DNA of 21,232 nucleotides from an uncultured Campylobacter sp. (GCA_938036585.1 CALHQN010000028.1:1-21232), one strand, 5' to 3'; positions 9,196 to 17,268 are shown, numbered from the stretch's first letter. Program-made: numbers and translations. Notes: generated by a model not told the origin, from the sequence alone.

Positions 9196-11105
9196 AATTA
9201 TCAAAGCCCCTGATCATTTTATTGTCCATCTACGTGCTTATAGGCACTTACTTTCTAACCGGAGTAGTAGATATAGCTTTAAATGGCAAGATCCTTAAGC
9301 TAAGCAAATACTATAACGCCAGTTTTACCTTTAAGGGGTTAATAAACGGCTATCCTAAAATTTATGAATCGCTTGCAATAAGCTTTATGATCTGCATAGC
9401 TTTTATAGCAATCCTTTTATTATTGCCTAAAAAAGAAAAATTATATGGAGACGCTAGGTTCGCTACCTCTGTCGATATTGCAAAAAGAAAACTTTACGGC
9501 AACGACGGGATCATAATCGGAAAATACAATGGCAAGCTGCTTCGCTTCCCGGGCCAGCAATTCGTATCCCTTGCCGCCGCTACGCGAGGAGGAAAGGGCG
9601 TCAGCGTCGTAATTCCAAATTTAATGGATTGGCAGCAAAGCGCCGTCGTGCAGGATATCAAACAGGAGTGCTTCGATTTTACGAGCAGGTACCGCAAAGA
9701 GGTTTTAGGCCAGGATGTTTATCTATTCAACCCTTTTTCTAGTAAAACTCATCGCTATAACCCCTTGACCTATTTTGATATAAATTCCCCCGAGGCCGAT
9801 AACACGTTAAATAGCCTTGCCAATATATTCTTTCCGCCTCCGGTATCGGGCGATCCGCTGTGGTCGCAGCTATCTCAAGATCTATTTGTCGGTATCGCCT
9901 ATCTACTAGGAGAGCTTATCTCTACAAGATTGGGGATCGCTTTTTTAAATTCGAAGAAAATTGATTTGGATCTGACATTTTACGATATTTTAAGATTCTC
10001 TATTTTAGGTTTAGATACTCAAATAGAGGAAGAAGGTAGCGACGGGGAGGTCATCAGTGTCAAGCTTGATACTCTTGATAGCAGTTATACATTTCTGGAA
10101 CAATGCGGCCTTATTAGTGATAGGGTAAGAATTCGTATGAAAGCCTATGTTGAAACCGAACGTAAGATGAAAAATAGCGTTTTAAAATCTTTTCAAGGCC
10201 CTCTTAAGATGTTTCAATCAGATTATATGAGATTTGCTACCAGCGGAAACGACTTTGATTTTAGAGATCTACGCAAAAAGAAAATGACGATTTATGTAGG
10301 CGTCACGCCCAACAATCTTCCTATTGCGAGACCTATTTTAAATGCTTTTTGGCAACAACTTTTTACCGTCAATACAACGGAGCTACCGCAAGCGAATCGA
10401 GATTTAAAATATAAAGTATTGTTAGTTATGGATGAATTTTCTGCTATAGGGTATCTGCCGATTTATCTCAAATCCATTGCATTTATAGCTGGGTATAATC
10501 TGCGCAGCGTTATGATCTATCAAAACACTTCGCAGCTAGAGATGGCCCAACCCGATGGATATGGGCAACATGGCGCAAAAACCCTGCTATCAAACCATGC
10601 TTGTCGAATTTATTTTACTCCGGATACTCAAGAGGATGCGAAGGCCATAAGTGAATCGCTTGGAACCAAGACTGTTCGCAACAGATCAAAATCATTCGGT
10701 AAAGGAAGCGGCGGCGGTAGCGAAAGTGACGCCAGCAGAGCCCTTATGTTGCCGCAAGAGCTTATGGATATGCCTTTTGAAGACGAGCTTATTCGTATTG
10801 CGGGCGGCGGCCGCTTTATAAAATGTAAAAAGGCCTTTTATTATAATGATCCGTATTTCATCGATAAATTTAAAAGCATTTCGCCTACGTTAAGAAAATC
10901 AAAACAGCCTAGTGAAGATGATTATAAGCTTGCCGCACAGCTAAGAGAAACGAGTATCGAGATCCCTGAGCAAAGTTTGGAACAAAACAAAAAAGATCGC
11001 GATGCGCGTATTGCGGTAACTTTTGAAAGAATTATCCAAGAAGATAAAGCAAAAGGAGTTGTTTATGACGATGAAGAGGAAGATTATGATGAAGAATTTG
11101 CATAA
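9192..11105 (+). CDS. virD4: VirD4/TraG-type coupling protein
   Basis: Type IV coupling protein: an inner-membrane ATPase that brings the relaxase-DNA complex or protein substrates to the channel. Two N-terminal transmembrane helices lie at about residues 7-27 and 58-77. GDARFA marks the entry to the soluble domain. The nucleotide-binding P-loop is AATRGGKGV at 129-137. Walker B is LLVMDEFSAIG with D-E at 414-415. Other VirD4 blocks are YNPLTYFD and YQNTSQLEMAQPDGYGQHG. The C-terminus is strongly acidic (DDEEEDYDEEFA), a plausible docking tail. The length of 637 aa is normal. The ATG overlaps virB11 by 4 nt. Presence of a coupling protein argues for conjugation or effector export, not a pilus alone. 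Confidence 0.95.
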   Translation: MKLSKPLIILLSIYVLIGTYFLTGVVDIALNGKILKLSKYYNASFTFKGLINGYPKIYESLAISFMICIAFIAILLLLPKKEKLYGDARFATSVDIAKRKLYGNDGIIIGKYNGKLLRFPGQQFVSLAAATRGGKGVSVVIPNLMDWQQSAVVQDIKQECFDFTSRYRKEVLGQDVYLFNPFSSKTHRYNPLTYFDINSPEADNTLNSLANIFFPPPVSGDPLWSQLSQDLFVGIAYLLGELISTRLGIAFLNSKKIDLDLTFYDILRFSILGLDTQIEEEGSDGEVISVKLDTLDSSYTFLEQCGLISDRVRIRMKAYVETERKMKNSVLKSFQGPLKMFQSDYMRFATSGNDFDFRDLRKKKMTIYVGVTPNNLPIARPILNAFWQQLFTVNTTELPQANRDLKYKVLLVMDEFSAIGYLPIYLKSIAFIAGYNLRSVMIYQNTSQLEMAQPDGYGQHGAKTLLSNHACRIYFTPDTQEDAKAISESLGTKTVRNRSKSFGKGSGGGSESDASRALMLPQELMDMPFEDELIRIAGGGRFIKCKKAFYYNDPYFIDKFKSISPTLRKSKQPSEDDYKLAAQLRETSIEIPEQSLEQNKKDRDARIAVTFERIIQEDKAKGVVYDDEEEDYDEEFA

Positions 11106-11110
11106 AGGAG
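11104..11110 (+). promoter_or_regulatory. Ribosome binding site fixing the TTG start at 11116
   Basis: AAAGGAG lies 5 nt before a TTG at 11116. It decides the start of the downstream lipoprotein. An upstream in-frame ATG at 11023 would place 31 charged residues before the lipoprotein signal and overlap virD4, which makes no sense for an exported lipoprotein. Confidence 0.75.
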
Positions 11111-11115
11111 TAAAT

Positions 11116-11541
11116 TTGAAAAATGGTGTTATATCATTAATAGCCGGTTTGGTTTTATTAAGCGGTTGTTCCAAACCGCCGGAGCCGGTGGTTTTAGACG
11201 GAACGGAAGCCGTTACGATAAATCAGGAGCTTATAGCGGAGCATTCTAAAAGCGTGCCCAAAGATCCTTTTTTGAAGCAGGTCGATTGGACTTACAATAT
11301 GTATTTCCATAAGCAGGGCGATAGATTTATTGCGGACGATGATGTCGTAAAAGCATTTTACCTGGCGCATAATGCAGACAGAATGATCATTATAGGAAAT
11401 TCCGACATTACCGGGCAATATAAAGAGTATTTTTTGAGAAACGGGGTGGAGGCCGATATAGAGCTTCATCCTATCTACATGGTCAATCATTCAAAAGAGA
11501 CAGTTAACGTGCTTTTTTTTCATAAAAAGACGAAAGGATAA
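11116..11541 (+). CDS. Cag12-like lipoprotein of the T4SS
   Basis: Predicted outer-membrane lipoprotein of 141 aa, starting at TTG 11116. The signal sequence is KNGVISLIAGLVLLSGC, with a classic LLSGC lipobox. The mature part resembles the Cag12 family, a lipoprotein family named from the Helicobacter pylori cag island. Features recalled from that family are DWTYNMYF, VVKAFYLAHNADRMIIIGNSD, a Y-x-x-YF block and a C-terminal VNVLFFHKK. It lies 10 nt after virD4 and 3 nt before the trbM-like gene, so it belongs to the transfer operon. It may be a second lipoprotein of the outer-membrane core complex beside VirB7. The family call is from memory of motifs; the lipoprotein call is directly supported. 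An 8-T run near the 3' end does not break the frame. Confidence 0.65.
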   Translation: MKNGVISLIAGLVLLSGCSKPPEPVVLDGTEAVTINQELIAEHSKSVPKDPFLKQVDWTYNMYFHKQGDRFIADDDVVKAFYLAHNADRMIIIGNSDITGQYKEYFLRNGVEADIELHPIYMVNHSKETVNVLFFHKKTKG

Positions 11542-11544
11542 AAG

Positions 11545-12258
11545 ATGAAAAAGCTAAATTTGTTTTTAGTCGGTTGCATGTTTTCGGCGGTTTCTGCATT
11601 TGCCGAAGCAGCGGATCAACTCGAGTTGCTTCAGGGCGATAAGAGGCTCGCATGCGAAGCTATTTTGTGCCTAAGTAGTTCCGAAAAGCCGGCCGAATGT
11701 AAGCCTAGCCTGCATAGGTATTTTAGCATTAAAGCTAAAAAGTGGAAAAATACGCTAAAGGCAAGAAACAACTTTTTAAAGCTTTGCCCGATGGGGCAAG
11801 AGGGGGAGAAAGACGAGCAATTTACGAAGCTAAGAGATGAAATTCTAACCAATCTCAACAACCCTTGCGATGTTAATAACCTAAATTCCAATATCGAGTA
11901 TACAAACGATAAAGGCAAATATCTTAATCAGAAGAATATTACGGCTAAATTTGCCAGGGTAAGTCCGAAACTGGAGGGTGCTTGCGCAGCTCTAGCAAGC
12001 TCGGCCTACACCAACATAAGGCCGAAGTACGTATGCGATCAAAGTTTTTGGCCGATAGCGGATTGGAACAGAGGATATAGCCTAAGACTCGTAGATAAAA
12101 ATATCTACGATGCGATGAAGGCCAAAAATCCTAGCCTAGTCGAGATGATAATCGAGAAGGATGAGCTGGGCGGCGGCGATAAGTTAAAAAATCATCAGTC
12201 TAAAGTTAGGTACTACGTCAAAGAGCCTATCAAAAAAGATTGTTGGGTTTTACAGTAA
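11545..12258 (+). CDS. trbM: TrbM-family conjugal transfer protein
   Basis: Secreted protein of 237 aa. The signal peptide covers residues 1 to about 20 (LNLFLVGCMFSAVSAFA). The mature start contains RLACEAILCLSSSEKPAEC then KPSLHRYFSI, the hallmark of the TrbM family encoded in RP4-like transfer regions. Cysteines at 37, 42 and 52, plus further cysteines downstream, suggest periplasmic disulphides. The molecular role of TrbM is not well defined. Gene order (after virD4 and a Cag12-like lipoprotein) places it in the transfer operon. The ATG at 11545 follows AAAGGATAA. The stop overlaps the next start by one base (TAATG). Confidence 0.8.
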   Translation: MKKLNLFLVGCMFSAVSAFAEAADQLELLQGDKRLACEAILCLSSSEKPAECKPSLHRYFSIKAKKWKNTLKARNNFLKLCPMGQEGEKDEQFTKLRDEILTNLNNPCDVNNLNSNIEYTNDKGKYLNQKNITAKFARVSPKLEGACAALASSAYTNIRPKYVCDQSFWPIADWNRGYSLRLVDKNIYDAMKAKNPSLVEMIIEKDELGGGDKLKNHQSKVRYYVKEPIKKDCWVLQ

Positions 12259-13343
12259 TGCAGACGCAAGAGCAAGAGCCGTTCATCCCCGAGGGGATGG
12301 ACGAGCCCATATTGATCAAAGACATAGAAGAGCTACCGGACGATATGAGCGACGAAGAAAACGAAATAATTCAAAATTTAGCCGAAACGGATGATATTCG
12401 GCCACAAGAAAGTGAAGATAAATTAAAGACGCAGCCCGATTTGTTTGCCTCTATGCCTATTTTACAGGCCGAAACCCCCGAATTAAAAACATATATAAAA
12501 GGTGAAACGGATAAGATATTAGCGCAATTCAAAAAAATCGGAATAGTTATAGAGCGTGGCGAAAATAGGCGCGATATCGTAGATTATAGCAAAACGGTAG
12601 GCGAATTTAGACTTTTAGTGCAAGAATCAGAGAATATTTGCGAAGGCCTACAGGTGCGATTTAAAAATAACGAGGAGCTATGCGCGGTTCTAAAATCGCT
12701 AAAAGATACCAATATCGCAATTAAAAACTATTTTGATACCATCATGAACTTCTTTATACAGGCTCCGTCTAAGGAGTTTTTGCAATTAACCAATCAAAAT
12801 TTACTGATAAAAAGCGTTTATGCCAATATTAAAGATTTCGTAGAGAGTTACGAAAAGTTAAATTTAAAAACCAGGTTTGAGAACCAGGAAAAAGAGCTCA
12901 ATGAAAATTTAAATACGATTCAAAATTTTAATAATACTATAGAAAAAAGGCTCGAAAATATCGCCTCTCAATACGATATTTTCGGCAAAAATATTATCGA
13001 AAACCAGCAAAAGCATCTACAAGGCGTAGACGAGCAGCTGGAGCTATACCACAATAAACTGACCGAGCAAAAAGAAGCAATCGAAAGATCAAAAAAATTT
13101 ATTAATTGGGGGGTGAGAGGGGCAGCAATAGCTTTAGTTTTGCTTTTATTAGCAGGGGTAGGTCTTGGTGCGTTTATCTACTTTGAGAACCAAACGCTTA
13201 CAAGCATGAAAGCCGATATTCAACGATTAGGCGGAGTGGATCTGATAGAAAAACGAAACGAATTCGTATTCGAGTTCCATTCAGACGCCAAATTTGTAGA
13301 TGACGGCGATACTAAGATGATAATCTTAAAAAAACAGAAATAA
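12258..13343 (+). CDS. Membrane-anchored coiled-coil protein, unknown
   Basis: Not recognised. A 361-aa protein, starting at the ATG that overlaps the trbM stop by one base. An in-frame TTG at 12240 would add 6 residues, but the TAATG coupling favours the ATG. The first 75 residues are very acidic (EQEPFIPEG, DDMSDEENE). The centre is helical. Residues about 195-280 look like a coiled coil (KTRFENQEKELNENLNTIQ and IENQQKHLQGVDEQLELYH). One transmembrane helix lies at about 286-308 (GAAIALVLLLLAGVGLGAFIY), followed by a soluble tail of about 50 residues. This is an inner-membrane protein with a long helical stalk. By context it may be a T4SS or relaxosome accessory, but no function can be assigned from sequence. 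Confidence 0.8.
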   Translation: MQTQEQEPFIPEGMDEPILIKDIEELPDDMSDEENEIIQNLAETDDIRPQESEDKLKTQPDLFASMPILQAETPELKTYIKGETDKILAQFKKIGIVIERGENRRDIVDYSKTVGEFRLLVQESENICEGLQVRFKNNEELCAVLKSLKDTNIAIKNYFDTIMNFFIQAPSKEFLQLTNQNLLIKSVYANIKDFVESYEKLNLKTRFENQEKELNENLNTIQNFNNTIEKRLENIASQYDIFGKNIIENQQKHLQGVDEQLELYHNKLTEQKEAIERSKKFINWGVRGAAIALVLLLLAGVGLGAFIYFENQTLTSMKADIQRLGGVDLIEKRNEFVFEFHSDAKFVDDGDTKMIILKKQK

Positions 13344-13361
13344 CTTTGAAAGGAAAAAATA

Positions 13362-14096
13362 ATGGCACCTATAAAATCTATGGCCGATGATCAAGAGTTC
13401 AAGACTAGCAAGGTTTTCGTGTCAAAAACGGAGCTTCCTGACAAAAACAAAACCCTAGTGGGATTTGGGATAGACGAGGAATATGTGAATGAAGCGGGAA
13501 AGACTGTAAAGCCTACCGCTAGATCCGTGATGTCGAAACTAGCACAGATTAACGCTCTTTTAAGCGCAGTGGAATCAAAAATTCCTATCACCGTAAACGC
13601 AAAAGACGAAAACGATAAGGATGTTTATCTTAAGGCCGATCTTTGGTCGCAATCCAGGATTAGCTCAAGGGGGTTAGCTTATAGAGATTATAAAATGAAA
13701 ATAGAGTTGCAACCGGAAATTCGAAATAAGGCCGGGGAACTAATGCAAGACGCACAAGTTCTATACGCAACAAAAAGGGAGGGTGGATATGCATTCGATA
13801 AAAACAATGATACCAGCCTCATAAATAAATTTGGCGCAATGTGCGCCAAGGGGGTTTCATACAATCTAAGCGCTCATAATAATAGCACGTTGCAAAAATA
13901 CCCTAAGCTCATGCAGCTGATCGATGGGATAGAAAAATTTGCCAATGTAGAAATCGGCTATATAAAACAGCAAGGAACCATAGTTAAATCAATCGCTCCG
14001 ATTAGTGTAGACAAGGACGGAACACAAAAAGAGGGCGAAAGTAAGCTTGTAGATTTAGCAAAAGGTGGTATCAAAGATATGGAGCGCGAAATTTAA
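13362..14096 (+). CDS. Unknown soluble protein, transfer-operon cargo
   Basis: Not recognised. A 244-aa protein with no signal peptide or membrane helix, mixed charge and moderate hydrophobicity, so probably cytoplasmic. The ATG at 13362 follows GAAAGGA. The middle (residues 85-150) alternates polar and hydrophobic residues (DVYLKADLWSQS, YKMKIELQPEI), suggesting beta structure. The C-terminal part has helical segments (KYPKLMQLIDGIEKF). It is the last gene before a strong hairpin and starts 18 nt after the coiled-coil gene, so it is probably the end of the T4SS operon. A nucleic-acid-binding role near topB and ssb is possible but unsupported. Confidence 0.8.
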   Translation: MAPIKSMADDQEFKTSKVFVSKTELPDKNKTLVGFGIDEEYVNEAGKTVKPTARSVMSKLAQINALLSAVESKIPITVNAKDENDKDVYLKADLWSQSRISSRGLAYRDYKMKIELQPEIRNKAGELMQDAQVLYATKREGGYAFDKNNDTSLINKFGAMCAKGVSYNLSAHNNSTLQKYPKLMQLIDGIEKFANVEIGYIKQQGTIVKSIAPISVDKDGTQKEGESKLVDLAKGGIKDMEREI

Positions 14097-14106
14097 TCCG
14101 TCATAC

Positions 14107-14126
14107 GCCGCCTCTTAAGAGGCGGC
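14107..14126 (+). terminator. GC-rich hairpin ending the T4SS operon
   Basis: Perfect inverted repeat with arms GCCGCCTC and GAGGCGGC around a TTAA loop, 10 nt after the stop of the preceding gene. It is the strongest stem in the window. Only TATTT follows, not a full T-run, so termination may be partial. It separates the secretion operon from topB. It shares GC-rich hexamers with the hairpin at 2995-3014. Confidence 0.65.
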
Positions 14127-14152
14127 TATTTACAGTGTTAAAAGGTAATATA

Positions 14153-16336
14153 ATGAGGCTTTTTATTGCGGAAAAGCCGGATCTGGCTAAAGCCATCGGC
14201 GCCAGTTTAGACGGCACACAAAAAAAAGGCGACGGCTATTTTATAAAGGGTAATGATGTCGTTACGTGGGCTTTTGGGCATATTTTAGAGCTATATAAGC
14301 CGGAGGATTATGATGAAAGCCTTAGACGTTGGGATTTTGCTGCCCTGCCTATTAAAATTGATGAATTCAAATATAAACCTATCGAAGGCTCAAAAAAGCA
14401 GTTAAAAATCATCTGCGCCCTGATTAACAGCGATAAAATAACACAGATAATAAATTGCGGCGATGCAGACGAAGAAGGGCAAATTTTAATCGATGAGATA
14501 TTAAATTACTCCGGAACCGATAAGAAGATCTATCGCTTGATGTTGCAAGATCTAACGGAAAAGGGCATTCGCGCACAACTAAAAAATATCCGTCCAAATA
14601 GCGATTTTAAAGGACTAAGCGAGTGCGGATTTTCACGCGCTCAAGCAGATTGGTTGGTCGGTATAAATTTAACGCGAGCCTATACTAAAATCGCGCAGGA
14701 AAAGGGCTATAACGATGTTTTAAGCGTCGGGCGCGTGCAAACTCCTATCTTAGGCCTTATAGTTAATAGAGACGTAGAACACGAGAACCATAAGGCTAGT
14801 TTTTATTATACGATTAGCGCCGCCGTTTCTACGCAAGGACTTACTGTTCCTATGCGATACAAAAGCGATGAGAAAATCATCGATGAAGGCTTTGCAAATG
14901 CGATTGGAGCTAAGGTGCAAAACAAAAACGGCTTAATTACCAAAGCTACGCATGAAACACGAAATGAGTTCCCGCCGCTTCCATATAATTTGCTTCTTTT
15001 ACAAGCCGACTGTTCAAAAAAATTCGGCTACAAGCCGGATAAAACGCTACAAATTACGCAAAGCCTACGCGAGAAGCATAAGGCAATAACCTATAACAGG
15101 AGCGATTGCCAATATCTACCGGAAAACCTATTCGAGCAATGTTCTGAAATTTTAAATTACGTAGGACAAAATCTACCCTCGCTTGCTCAACTTACTAATG
15201 GGGCAGATCCCGGCATTAAATCGAGTGCTTTTAACGATAAAAACATAACGGCTCACTACGCAATCATTCCTACGGCTACAAAAGTTACAAACCTTAGCCC
15301 GGAGGAACAAAACGTTTATGAGCTCATCGCAAAACGTTTTACGGCCATATTCTATCCGCCGCAAGAATTTATTCAAACGGATTTGGAGGCCACCGTGGAT
15401 GGCGAAAAATTTATCGCTAGCGCTAAAAAAGTTATTAAACAGGGCTATAAGACGGTCTTTGATAAAGATGAGGCGGATGATGAGATAAAGCCCGAAGAAG
15501 AGGTGGCGATGGATCTTACCGCCTTAGAACAAGGGCGGGAAGCGATATGCAAAGAGGTAAAAATCTCTAAGCAACAGACTAAGCCTAAACCATATTACAC
15601 TATGGCTACGCTACTTAAGGATTTGACAGCCGTCTCAAAATATGTCAAAGACGAACGCATAAAGAAGTTGCTACAAGAAAAAGATAAAGATAAAAAAGGC
15701 GAAAATGGCGGGATAGGAACGCCGGCTACCCGATCGGAGCATATTAAAAAGTTATTTGATAGAGGCTTTGTAGCGGAAAAAGGCAAAAATATAGTCTCCA
15801 CCGAACTTGGTAGAAACTTTTTCGCTCTAGCACCACAAATTTTAACAAAGCCCGATATGACGGCGCTTTGGTTTGAGGAACAAAAAGAGATCATATCCGG
15901 AAGAAGGGGTCGTGAGGAATTTTTGCAGGGCATAAACCAAATCATAGCCGAAGAAATTTCAAAAATTAAATTTAACGGCGTAGACGTAACGAAGCTCATG
16001 AGCAATGCACCTAAATGCCCAAAATGTGGCAGCCTTCTCGTCAGACACGAAAATAAAGGTAAAAAGGGGGCATTCTGGTGGGGTTGCAGCAACTATAAAA
16101 ATTGTGATTTGGGCTTCCTGGCTGATAACAAAGGAAAACCCGTCTTGCAAAATACGCCGAAGCCACAACCTAAATCTGCCATAAAATGCCCGAAGTGCGG
16201 CAAAGGTATCCTTATTTCCTACAAGAATAAAAGTAAAAAAGATGGCAAACCCTATACCTGGTTCGGATGTTCCGAGTACAAGAACGGCTGTAACTTCAAA
16301 TGTTTTGCGGACTCTAGGGGCAATCCAAAATTTTGA
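14153..16336 (+). CDS. topB: DNA topoisomerase III (TopB), type IA
   Basis: Type IA topoisomerase that nicks and passes single strands, resolving replication and transfer intermediates. The N-terminal Toprim domain has the catalytic Glu7 (FIAEKPD) and the D104-A-D106-E-E108-G motif. The SVGRVQTPILGLIV block is characteristic. The catalytic tyrosine is Y314 in ITYNRSDCQYLPE; the usual motif reads ITYPRSD, so Pro is replaced by Asn here. Two C-terminal zinc-ribbon domains begin with CPKCG at C622 and C679. The product is 727 aa from the ATG at 14153, which follows AAAAGG by 7 nt. An upstream in-frame GTG (14135) lies too close to the hairpin and lacks a binding site. Plasmid and ICE copies of topB are common beside T4SS genes. 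Confidence 0.95.
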   Translation: MRLFIAEKPDLAKAIGASLDGTQKKGDGYFIKGNDVVTWAFGHILELYKPEDYDESLRRWDFAALPIKIDEFKYKPIEGSKKQLKIICALINSDKITQIINCGDADEEGQILIDEILNYSGTDKKIYRLMLQDLTEKGIRAQLKNIRPNSDFKGLSECGFSRAQADWLVGINLTRAYTKIAQEKGYNDVLSVGRVQTPILGLIVNRDVEHENHKASFYYTISAAVSTQGLTVPMRYKSDEKIIDEGFANAIGAKVQNKNGLITKATHETRNEFPPLPYNLLLLQADCSKKFGYKPDKTLQITQSLREKHKAITYNRSDCQYLPENLFEQCSEILNYVGQNLPSLAQLTNGADPGIKSSAFNDKNITAHYAIIPTATKVTNLSPEEQNVYELIAKRFTAIFYPPQEFIQTDLEATVDGEKFIASAKKVIKQGYKTVFDKDEADDEIKPEEEVAMDLTALEQGREAICKEVKISKQQTKPKPYYTMATLLKDLTAVSKYVKDERIKKLLQEKDKDKKGENGGIGTPATRSEHIKKLFDRGFVAEKGKNIVSTELGRNFFALAPQILTKPDMTALWFEEQKEIISGRRGREEFLQGINQIIAEEISKIKFNGVDVTKLMSNAPKCPKCGSLLVRHENKGKKGAFWWGCSNYKNCDLGFLADNKGKPVLQNTPKPQPKSAIKCPKCGKGILISYKNKSKKDGKPYTWFGCSEYKNGCNFKCFADSRGNPKF

Positions 16337-16348
16337 AAGGATAAACAA

Positions 16349-16780
16349 ATGACTAATGAAGAGGCAGTTTTAAGAGACGAACTCGAGAAAAAAAGCAAAA
16401 AGTACTATCTCGATGAGAACGAAATTTATAAAATTGATCTCATTTTAGAAAGCGAAGGCGGCGATCGATATGTTGAGCGATATTCAGGTAATAAAAAAGA
16501 GATAATCGATTATTACCTAAAGAATAAAGATCGAATAGGTGAAGAGATAGTTGTGGACGAAGAGGGAAATAGCCATATTAGACATACTTTTTTCGCCATA
16601 AACGACAGCAGAGGTTTTAACGTAACAGGTGATATGTTGGCCGAAGCAAGAGCGTCCGAACAAAATTATAGCGAAATGGAAAAGGCTAAAAGCCGGCTTT
16701 TCTCAAAAATTAAAAAGGTTGCGCCAAAATTTAAGAAAAGACAGAAGCAGCAAAGTAAGGAAAGGGAACTTGAAAGATGA
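16349..16780 (+). CDS. Small unknown charged protein
   Basis: Not recognised. A 143-aa hydrophilic protein with an acidic first two thirds (LDENEIYKIDLILESEGGD, EEIVVDEEGN) and a very basic C-terminal tail from about residue 112 (KAKSRLFSKIKKVAPKFKKRQKQQ). It has no signal peptide or membrane helix. The ATG at 16349 follows GAAAGGATAA, 12 nt after topB, so it is co-transcribed with topB. The basic tail could bind DNA or RNA, or act as a C-terminal T4SS recognition signal; both are speculation. Good ribosome binding site, operon position and plausible composition support a real gene. Confidence 0.75.
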   Translation: MTNEEAVLRDELEKKSKKYYLDENEIYKIDLILESEGGDRYVERYSGNKKEIIDYYLKNKDRIGEEIVVDEEGNSHIRHTFFAINDSRGFNVTGDMLAEARASEQNYSEMEKAKSRLFSKIKKVAPKFKKRQKQQSKERELER

Positions 16781-16835
16781 TGCGGCCAAAGTCCATTATT
16801 TGCAAAACAAAAAACTATGAACACACTTTTATTAC

Positions 16836-16841
16836 AAGGAG
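16836..16841 (+). promoter_or_regulatory. Ribosome binding site fixing the ssb start
   Basis: AAGGAG lies 5 nt before the ATG at 16847. It supports that start over an in-frame ATG at 16817, which has no binding site and would add ten residues not expected in an SSB N-terminus. Confidence 0.75.
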
Positions 16842-16846
16842 TAAAA

Positions 16847-17224
16847 ATGTTAGCAGAAGCTAAAATCATTGGGTTTTTAACCAGGGACATAGAGCTTAGG
16901 TATCTACCAAGCGGTACGGCTTGCGCGAAAACCGGTATTGCCTCTAACAAGAGTTATACCAACTCGAATGGGGAAAAAGTCGAAGAGACTTGTTTTATTG
17001 ACATTACTTTTTGGGGACGTATGGCGGAAGTCGCTAATCAATATCTCAGAAAGGGGTCGAAGATCTACGTCTCGGGAAATTTGAAATATGAAACCTGGAC
17101 GGATAACAACGGGGCAAATAGATCTAAGCATTGCGTGGATGTTGCAGATATGATCATGCTTGATAGTAAGCCTAAGGCGGAACCAAACGCAAGCGGAACC
17201 CCTTTGGATTCTGGCAATCAATAA
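16847..17224 (+). CDS. ssb: Single-stranded DNA-binding protein (SSB)
   Basis: Coats single-stranded DNA during replication or conjugative transfer. The OB fold is clear: AKIIGFLTRDIELRYLPSGTACAKTGIASNKSY, ETCFIDITFWGRMAEVANQYLRKGSKIYVSG and LKYETWTDNNG, all typical SSB blocks. The product is 125 aa from the ATG at 16847, shorter than most chromosomal SSBs (about 150-180). The C-terminus ends in PLDSGNQ and lacks the acidic D-D-x-P-F tip that recruits host partner proteins. The frame is intact, so this looks like a natural property and not a truncation. It probably belongs to the topB operon. Confidence 0.95.
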   Translation: MLAEAKIIGFLTRDIELRYLPSGTACAKTGIASNKSYTNSNGEKVEETCFIDITFWGRMAEVANQYLRKGSKIYVSGNLKYETWTDNNGANRSKHCVDVADMIMLDSKPKAEPNASGTPLDSGNQ

Positions 17225-17238
17225 ATATGCCTTGGCAT

Positions 17239-17268
17239 AGTGTAAGATGACTTAAGTTATCTTACACT
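17239..17268. promoter_or_regulatory. 30-bp near-perfect palindrome, likely operator
   Basis: Arms AGTGTAAGAT and ATCTTACACT flank GACTTAAGTT. The 30-bp unit is self-complementary except for one symmetric pair. The centre contains TTAAGTTATCTTA (17252-17264), the core also found before 18236 and near 21172. It lies in the 83-nt gap between ssb and the next gene. It could be a repressor operator, or as RNA a stem of about 13 bp. No T-run follows, so it is less likely a simple terminator. The downstream stretch 17271-17294 contains AT-rich candidates for a -10 element. Confidence 0.6.

Noticed and set aside
11023..11115. Upstream in-frame ATG that would lengthen the Cag12-like protein and overlap virD4
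   Set aside because: It adds 31 charged residues before a clear lipoprotein signal and has no good ribosome binding site, whereas TTG at 11116 has AAAGGAG at proper spacing.
15595..16092. 165-codon minus-strand open frame opposite topB
   Set aside because: Antisense to conserved topoisomerase sequence, with no recognisable domain.
16629..16820. Open frame of 63 codons overlapping the end of the 143-aa gene
   Set aside because: Mostly inside another gene in a different frame, no ribosome binding site, basic low-complexity product.
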